Shown here: piece after piece, positions 15,614 to 20,326 of the stretch | Numbering within the stretch: the first letter of the stretch is position 1 | Layout: every line of letters starts with the position of its first letter | Source of the DNA: Hellea sp964576765 | Lineage (GTDB): Bacteria > Pseudomonadota > Alphaproteobacteria > Caulobacterales > Maricaulaceae | Assembly: GCA_964576765.1 (NCBI GenBank) | Contig: CAZNWH010000037.1 | Coordinates: 1 to 20,326 of the forward strand | Direction: 5' to 3' | Length of the DNA: 20,326 nt | The notes under the pieces: generated by a model | What the model was told of the DNA's origin: nothing | What the model saw: only the letters and a program-made list of their open reading frames with translations | Database searches by the model: none | Translations under genes and position numbers: made by a program

Positions 15614-16408
15614 ATGCAAGAAGCTCAGGATTTCAAAGCTGAATGTGATAGTATCGCGGCCATTTTAGATAGTAAGTCAGAGACAGAGTTGAACACTCAA
15701 ACGCTCTTCAAAGGTTGGACTATCAATGACATTATCGGACACTTACATCTTTGGAACATAGCCGCTGACAAAACCCTTAATGAGCCAGAAGAATTTATCA
15801 AATTCGCAACTAAGGCCATGGGGTTACTTGGATCAGGAAAATCACATCCAGAAATCCAGAACGAAATTTTCAAAGGTCAATCTGCCCGCGACACCTATAT
15901 GGCATGGAAAGATTATTATCCGGCTATGGCTCGGCGGTATTCAGATGCTGATCCAGATGCAAGAGTCAAATGGGCAGGCCCAGACATGTCCGTTAAATCT
16001 TGTATAATCGCCCGCCAAATGGAGCATTGGGCCCATGCCCAAGCTATATTTGACGTATTAGGGCTGGAACGCGAAAATACAAACCGTCTTAAAAATATCG
16101 CACATATTGGCGTAACGACTTATAGCTGGTCTTTTAAAGTTAATGGCCTTCAGCCCCTCTTACCTAAGCCTTATATACGCCTGACCGCGCCAAGCGGAGA
16201 AATTTGGGAGTGGAATGAGTCTCAGGACACGAACAAAATTGAAGGATCTGCAACGGAATTTTCCCAAGTTGTCACACAGTGTCGTAATATTGACGATACT
16301 GGTTTGAAAATGAGCGGTGAAACAGCGCGCAAATGGATGGAAATCGCGCAATGCTTTGCGGGCGGGGCTGAAACACCTCCAGCCAAAGGGGTCAGGCAAA
16401 AAGCCTGA
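15614..16408 (+). CDS. TIGR03084-like metal-binding protein (DinB/maleylpyruvate-isomerase-like fold)
   Basis: A 264-residue protein resembling the TIGR03084 group of the DinB/MDMPI superfamily. The likely metal ligands are H45 in GHLHLW and E137/H141 in QMEHWAHA. Their spacing (92 then 4 residues) equals that of His52, Glu144 and His148 in mycothiol-dependent maleylpyruvate isomerase, as I recall it. The N-terminal part would be a four-helix bundle; residues from about 160 form a second, partly beta domain. The gene starts four bases after the biotin subunit with AAGGAT as ribosome binding site, so it belongs to the operon. Its reaction is unknown; a thiol- or acyl-CoA-linked step in the branched-acyl pathway is a reasonable guess. 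The stop abuts that of the next, convergent gene. Confidence 0.8.
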   Translation: MQEAQDFKAECDSIAAILDSKSETELNTQTLFKGWTINDIIGHLHLWNIAADKTLNEPEEFIKFATKAMGLLGSGKSHPEIQNEIFKGQSARDTYMAWKDYYPAMARRYSDADPDARVKWAGPDMSVKSCIIARQMEHWAHAQAIFDVLGLERENTNRLKNIAHIGVTTYSWSFKVNGLQPLLPKPYIRLTAPSGEIWEWNESQDTNKIEGSATEFSQVVTQCRNIDDTGLKMSGETARKWMEIAQCFAGGAETPPAKGVRQKA

Positions 16409-17383
16409 TTAGAATTTTTCTAAAGCCATAGCCATAATATCTTGATCAACATTTCCGCCGGATAAAATAACACAAATTATTTCCAAGCTATTCGCGTCTG
16501 ATAGAGCCCCTTCAAGAAGTGAAGCCATAGCGACAGCTCCGCCGGGTTCCAGCTGAACATTTAACTCTCGTTTCGCAAGCGCCATGGCTTTTAGGCAAGC
16601 CTCGTCACTGACACTAAACACGCCCGATAATGAGTTTTGATTAATCGGCCATGTTAACGCCCCCGGCTGCGGAGTCATCAACGCATCACAAAGTGTTGGC
16701 GGTGAGTTTTTGAGGTGCTCACGCTGGCCAGATAGAAAGGATCTTTGATGATCATTATAATGTTCCGGCTCAGCGCCGTAAATTTTCGTATCAGGAGAGA
16801 GCTCAGTCATCGCCAAACTAATCCCTGCGCATAACCCTCCACCCCCCATGCAAGTTATTAGAGCATCAAAGGTGATATCACTCTGAGCGATTTCCAAACC
16901 AACTGTCCCTTGTCCAGCAATAATATACGGATCATCATAGCTGGGCACAATTATACGCCCATCGCGCATGGCAATATCATCTGCTATGGCTTCACGGCTC
17001 TCCGTATCACGGTTATAGAAAACGATCTCTGCTCCATCGGCTATAACGCCTGCAACTTTCACTTTAGGTGCGTCTTCGGGCATCACGATAATGGCTGAGA
17101 TACCAAGTTCTTTGGCCGCGCGAGATACGCCCTGCGCATGATTGCCTGAGCTATATGCTACTACTCCCTGATCTCGCTCATTGACCGCCATGGCAGATAG
17201 ACGGTTAAACGCGCCGCGATATTTAAATGCCCCCACTTTTTGGTTACATTCAGGCTTAAACCAAACTGTTTTACCCGTCAGTTCATCAACTTTGTCAGAG
17301 CGAATGAATGCCGTTTTAAGTGCATGTCCGTCTAACCGCTTCGCCGCTTTAACAACATCGCGATAGCTTGGCAGGGTCTTCAT
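16409..17383 (-). CDS. PLP-dependent serine/threonine dehydratase family enzyme (fold type II)
   Basis: A 324-residue enzyme of the threonine ammonia-lyase / serine racemase / hydroxyaspartate ammonia-lyase group. The PLP lysine is K54 in GAFKYRGA; SSGNHAQG at 78-85 is the substrate loop; MGGGGL at 179-184 holds the PLP phosphate; SGGN at 308-311 contacts the pyridine ring. It lacks the C-terminal regulatory ACT domain of biosynthetic IlvA (about 510 residues), so it is the short catabolic or racemase type. Exact substrate cannot be read from sequence. It stands alone on the minus strand between the catabolic operon and the acyl-CoA synthetase, with no evident link to them. Its stop directly abuts the TIGR03084-like gene's stop. 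Confidence 0.88.
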   Translation of the reverse strand: MKTLPSYRDVVKAAKRLDGHALKTAFIRSDKVDELTGKTVWFKPECNQKVGAFKYRGAFNRLSAMAVNERDQGVVAYSSGNHAQGVSRAAKELGISAIIVMPEDAPKVKVAGVIADGAEIVFYNRDTESREAIADDIAMRDGRIIVPSYDDPYIIAGQGTVGLEIAQSDITFDALITCMGGGGLCAGISLAMTELSPDTKIYGAEPEHYNDHQRSFLSGQREHLKNSPPTLCDALMTPQPGALTWPINQNSLSGVFSVSDEACLKAMALAKRELNVQLEPGGAVAMASLLEGALSDANSLEIICVILSGGNVDQDIMAMALEKF

Positions 17384-17469
17384 ATGTAACTCTTTGAATT
17401 GGTTGGTTGACGCCTACACTAAAGGGTGGAAATAGAGAGACAAGACAAATCAACTAGAGGGGAGATGCC
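17384..17469. promoter_or_regulatory. Divergent intergenic region, PLP enzyme / acyl-CoA synthetase
   Basis: These 86 bases must hold both start regions unless a gene depends on distant promoters. A TTGACG hexamer at 17407-17412 could be a -35 element for the rightward gene, but no good -10 follows. A strong ribosome binding site, GAGGGGAG, precedes the ATG at 17470. I see no clear palindrome. Confidence 0.3.
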
Positions 17470-19095
17470 ATGCAAGGCCTCATGATGCAGCACGAATTAA
17501 TGATCAGCGATTTAATCGAACATGCTGCCAACGTTCACACAAACCGTGAGATTTACACACTCAACGCGGATATGAGCGAACATAGATATACATGGGCCGA
17601 TTGCGCCGCTCGTACGCGAAAACTTGCCAACGCTCTTATTGCGGCTGGTGTAAAAACGGGGGACCGTATTGCAACAATCGCTTGGAATAATTATCGCCAT
17701 ATTGAAATATATTATGCCGTGTCCTCAATCGGAGCCATTGTTCATACAATCAATCCTCGCCTAAAACCTGAACAGATCGCTTGGATGGTCAATCATGCCG
17801 AAGATTCAATACTTATGTTTGATACTACATTCGGGCCTATTATTGACGGCGTCTCAGCCATATGTCCGACTGTCAAAAAATGGATATGCCTGACCGACAC
17901 GAAAGGTTTGCCGGATTATAAAACAGATGTTCAAGATTATGAAGGTTTTATAGAAGACGCCTCAGATAAGATTGAGTGGCCTCGCTTTGACGAAAACACA
18001 GCCTGCACATTGTGCTATACCTCCGGCACCACGGGAGACCCCAAAGGCGTTCTCTATTCACATCGCTCAACAATACTCCATGCCATGGCCGGTAGCTTCA
18101 ATGATGTTATCGGCGCAGGATCTAAAGACGTTATCCTTGCGGTTGTCCCCATGTTTCATGTTTCTGCATGGGGCCTTGTTTACTCTGCCGCCATGGTCGG
18201 CGCTAAACTTGTTATGCCAGGACCGGGACTGGATGGGGCCAATATGTGCAAAATGATCAATCAAGAAAAAGTCACGTTAATGGCTGGTGTCCCAACAGTT
18301 TGGCTTGGTATTTATAATCACGCCAAAGCTAATGGTATTGACCTGCCGACTGTGGAGAAAGCGCTTGTAGGCGGATCTGCTCTACCCGAGTCTTTACTTC
18401 GTGCCTATGAGCAAGAACTTGATATCCCTATGCAGCAAGGATGGGGCATGACCGAAATGTCCCCGCTTGGAACAACTTATGCTGCGCACCCTGACACAGA
18501 CCTCACGGATTATGAGAGTACAATATCAGACAAGCTTCTGGCGGGCCGCCGTATCTTTGGTGTTGAGATGCGACTTGTAGATGATGAAGGTAATATTCTC
18601 CCGGAAGACGGCAAGGCCGAAGGTCATCTTCAAGTACGTGGCCCTTGGATATCCAAAGCTTATTTCAAAGGTGCGGGCACTGACTCTTTTACTGATGATG
18701 GATGGTTTTCAACAGGAGACGTCAGTAAGCTACACCCCACCGGGTTTATGGAAATCACAGACCGCTCTAAGGATGTAATAAAATCTGGTGGTGAATGGAT
18801 TAGCTCAATTGATGTTGAAAACGCCGCGTCTGACCATCCTGATGTTGCGATGGCGGCTTGTATCGGCATTCGCCATGAGAAATGGCAAGAAAGGCCTTTC
18901 CTGATCGTTCAACCCGTTCCGGGCAAAACGCCGGATAAGGACGAGATCAAAAAATACATCACAGCAAAATGTGCTAAATGGTGGCTCCCCGATGACATCG
19001 CTTTCATGGAAGAGTTACCTCTCGGAGCAACCGGAAAAATCCTCAAACGTGAACTTAAGGGGATTTACAAAGATCAGTATGAAAAGGCCAGTTAG
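17470..19095 (+). CDS. AlkK-like medium/long-chain fatty acyl-CoA synthetase
   Basis: A 541-residue adenylate-forming enzyme that activates a carboxylic acid with ATP and CoA. Motifs in order: ATP loop YTSGTTGDPKG at 183-193, the GWGMTEMSP acyl/adenylate motif, GWFSTGDV with the adenylate-binding Asp, DRSKDVIKSGGEWIS at the hinge, and K523 in GATGKILKR as the catalytic lysine. The N-terminus and stretches such as IAWNNYRHIEIYYAVS and VVPMFHVSAWG closely resemble AlkK of the Pseudomonas alkane plasmid and the AtuH group. It probably supplies the acyl-CoA substrate for the dehydrogenase/carboxylase cluster 1 kb upstream, although a PLP-enzyme gene lies between them. The ATG follows a strong GAGGGGAG site. 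Chain-length preference is not deducible. Confidence 0.92.
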   Translation: MQGLMMQHELMISDLIEHAANVHTNREIYTLNADMSEHRYTWADCAARTRKLANALIAAGVKTGDRIATIAWNNYRHIEIYYAVSSIGAIVHTINPRLKPEQIAWMVNHAEDSILMFDTTFGPIIDGVSAICPTVKKWICLTDTKGLPDYKTDVQDYEGFIEDASDKIEWPRFDENTACTLCYTSGTTGDPKGVLYSHRSTILHAMAGSFNDVIGAGSKDVILAVVPMFHVSAWGLVYSAAMVGAKLVMPGPGLDGANMCKMINQEKVTLMAGVPTVWLGIYNHAKANGIDLPTVEKALVGGSALPESLLRAYEQELDIPMQQGWGMTEMSPLGTTYAAHPDTDLTDYESTISDKLLAGRRIFGVEMRLVDDEGNILPEDGKAEGHLQVRGPWISKAYFKGAGTDSFTDDGWFSTGDVSKLHPTGFMEITDRSKDVIKSGGEWISSIDVENAASDHPDVAMAACIGIRHEKWQERPFLIVQPVPGKTPDKDEIKKYITAKCAKWWLPDDIAFMEELPLGATGKILKRELKGIYKDQYEKAS

Positions 19096-19885
19096 TTTGA
19101 TTACGCGTAATAAATTTGACCTTACTCTAAAAGCTATAACTGCTTCAGCCATCATCTCTACTGCAAGCTTAATGGCTGCGGAAGCGTCAACTATTACGCC
19201 CAGATTTGAATCAATTAAACTCAACCAACCCTTGATGACCAATCATGCGGTTTTTCTAAAATGTAAGATTGATGATAACAGAGAATATCAGTCAAAAGCT
19301 GTCCTTTTTAGCCTTCGTAAGCCTCTCATGAAACAAGGACGGGACATTGCGGTTGTGACAGGCCATGGGCTTGAGGCCAGTCAGAATTGCTACATTCAGG
19401 ACTTTCAAGGACATTCAGAAAAAATCACTAGCATATCCTTTGCAAAAGACTACAAAGCAGGAACCGAAACAGACTGGGCCTTAGTTTCATTCAAAGCTTT
19501 CAAAGGTGAACACTTAAAACGTTTTCACATCGATGAATATCTTAAAGATATCAAATCTCTGGATAAGGCTGACATTTCTTTTGCTCAGGCTAGAGGCCTG
19601 CCGAGCAACACTCAAATTTGTCGCCTCGCCTTAATAACGCTGAGTGTCCCAAAGCATAAAAACAGTCAATATGTGAGTCATAACTGCAAAGCTATTCCGG
19701 GACAATCTGGCTCTCCACTTACACGTATTGTTAATGGACGACACAAACTCATCGGTTTTCATCTTGGTAATATCTGGACTTTAAATTCTCCAATAACTGG
19801 AAAACCGGGAAGTATAAATTTTTTACGGCCATATGACAAAAAAATGTCTGAAGACATTCAACGTATAATCGAGACTATGGAATAA
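19079..19885 (+). CDS. Secreted trypsin-like serine protease
   Basis: A 268-residue protein with an N-terminal signal peptide: basic MKRP...TRNK, a hydrophobic stretch to about residue 33, and likely cleavage near AAEAS. The catalytic triad of a chymotrypsin-fold protease can be traced: H96 in VVTGHGL, D132 in ETDWALV, and S210 in GQSGSPL, the last followed by a strand ending IGFHLG. The His motif is TGHG rather than the usual TAAHC. Four cysteines after the signal peptide could form disulfides. No PDZ domain is present, so it is not a DegP-type enzyme. The ATG lies 17 bases inside the acyl-CoA synthetase gene in another frame; a TTG at 19097 is possible but would shorten the basic N-region. 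It may be cotranscribed with the synthetase. Confidence 0.75.
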   Translation: MKRPVSLITRNKFDLTLKAITASAIISTASLMAAEASTITPRFESIKLNQPLMTNHAVFLKCKIDDNREYQSKAVLFSLRKPLMKQGRDIAVVTGHGLEASQNCYIQDFQGHSEKITSISFAKDYKAGTETDWALVSFKAFKGEHLKRFHIDEYLKDIKSLDKADISFAQARGLPSNTQICRLALITLSVPKHKNSQYVSHNCKAIPGQSGSPLTRIVNGRHKLIGFHLGNIWTLNSPITGKPGSINFLRPYDKKMSEDIQRIIETME

Positions 19886-19888
19886 GGC

Positions 19889-20326
19889 TTATCCTTTTCC
19901 AGCCCCTAGTTCGAAGAGTTTTCCGCGCTCTGTTACGAAGACAATTGCAAGGGACAAAACACCTAGCCCCACAAACCCTAAAATTATCGGAGCAACAGTT
20001 GCGTTAAACTGACTGGAGACTAAATAGCCAAACCCGCTGGCAACAGTTGTCGTTGCGAAACCATATAACGCGCTCGCGGTTCCGGCTATTTTGCCTTGGG
20101 GTTCCATGGCAATAGCTGAGAAATTCGCGCCCATCATGCCAAAACATCCAAAGGTCAATGCAAAGAGTGGCAGGAAATAAATCAACTGCTCACCTGCGAG
20201 CAGAAGAACCGCATAATTGATCACCGATAAAACGATAAAGGCAATCAAAATCCCATGACTCATACGGCGCATACCGAAGCGCTCTACAACGTGGCTATTA
20301 ATATAATTCGCGACAGCCAAAGTCCC
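19889..20326 (-). CDS. MFS transporter, Bcr/CflA-like, C-terminal part (cut by window end)
   Basis: The frame stays open to the window edge, so only the last 145 or so residues are seen. They contain about four hydrophobic segments and the Bcr/CflA drug-efflux pattern: a loop with ERFGMRRM, then NFSAIAMEP followed by GKIAGTASALYGF. These 12-helix major facilitator proteins export antibiotics or other small molecules across the inner membrane by proton antiport. The visible part should be helices 9 to 12. The stop lies three bases from that of the convergent protease gene. Substrate is unknown, and nothing links it to the catabolic cluster. Confidence 0.85.
   Translation of the reverse strand, partial: GTLAVANYINSHVVERFGMRRMSHGILIAFIVLSVINYAVLLLAGEQLIYFLPLFALTFGCFGMMGANFSAIAMEPQGKIAGTASALYGFATTTVASGFGYLVSSQFNATVAPIILGFVGLGVLSLAIVFVTERGKLFELGAGKG

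Noticed and set aside
19879..19899. Imperfect inverted repeat (GGAATAAG/CTTATCC) followed by TTTT, as a possible terminator between the protease and MFS genes
   Set aside because: The pairing leaves only a one-base loop and needs a bulge; opening a usable loop leaves too short a stem.
1..20326. CRISPR arrays, tRNA genes, insertion sequences, phage genes or defence systems
   Set aside because: I found no spaced direct repeats, cloverleaf-like segments, transposase or integrase motifs, or defence-type proteins; all long frames are explained by metabolic, repair, regulatory, envelope or transport genes.

Overview
The window looks like chromosomal DNA of an alphaproteobacterium, most likely from the stalked/dimorphic group (Caulobacterales, Maricaulales or Hyphomonadaceae relatives). 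I infer this from the tight radA-cvpA-purF-SDR order, the alphaproteobacterial form of PurF, and sites matching the CtrA cell-cycle regulator consensus (TTAA-N7-TTAA) in an envelope-gene promoter region. Base composition is moderate and roughly even across the window. Coding density is very high and no stretch over 300 bases lacks a gene. I saw no rRNA, tRNA, CRISPR array, insertion sequence or prophage gene.

Region 1 (1-4470) is a housekeeping operon: radA (recombination and repair), cvpA (membrane protein), purF (first step of purine synthesis) and a short-chain dehydrogenase. The genes touch or nearly touch. An intrinsic terminator hairpin lies past the end, oriented for the convergent neighbour.

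Region 2 (4513-6270) holds two divergent genes for exported envelope proteins: a glycine-zipper protein with a low-complexity tail, and an SH3-domain protein. The 243-bp region between them carries two perfect TTAA-N7-TTAA sites and one near match.

Region 3 (6273-16408) is the most interesting part: a divergent catabolic cluster. Leftward run a FadR/AtuR-like TetR regulator and two adjacent acyl-CoA dehydrogenases. Their sequence motifs are complementary: one has the catalytic Glu, the other the flavin-binding motifs. This suggests one heteromeric enzyme. Rightward runs a five-gene unit with gaps of 1-4 bases or one-base overlap: an AtuA-family protein, a biotin-dependent carboxyltransferase, a methylglutaconyl-CoA-hydratase-like crotonase, a biotin carboxylase/BCCP subunit and a TIGR03084-like metal-binding protein. 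The set resembles the atu (acyclic terpene) and liu (leucine/isovalerate) pathways. It should dehydrogenate, carboxylate and hydrate a beta-methyl-branched acyl-CoA. No HMG-CoA-lyase-type gene is present in the window, so the final cleavage is unassigned.

Region 4 (16409-20326) holds a serine/threonine dehydratase-type PLP enzyme on the minus strand, a divergent AlkK-like acyl-CoA synthetase that could feed the catabolic cluster, a small secreted trypsin-like protease whose start lies inside the synthetase gene, and the C-terminal part of an MFS (Bcr/CflA-type) transporter cut by the window end. Three convergent gene pairs in the window are separated by 0-3 bases.
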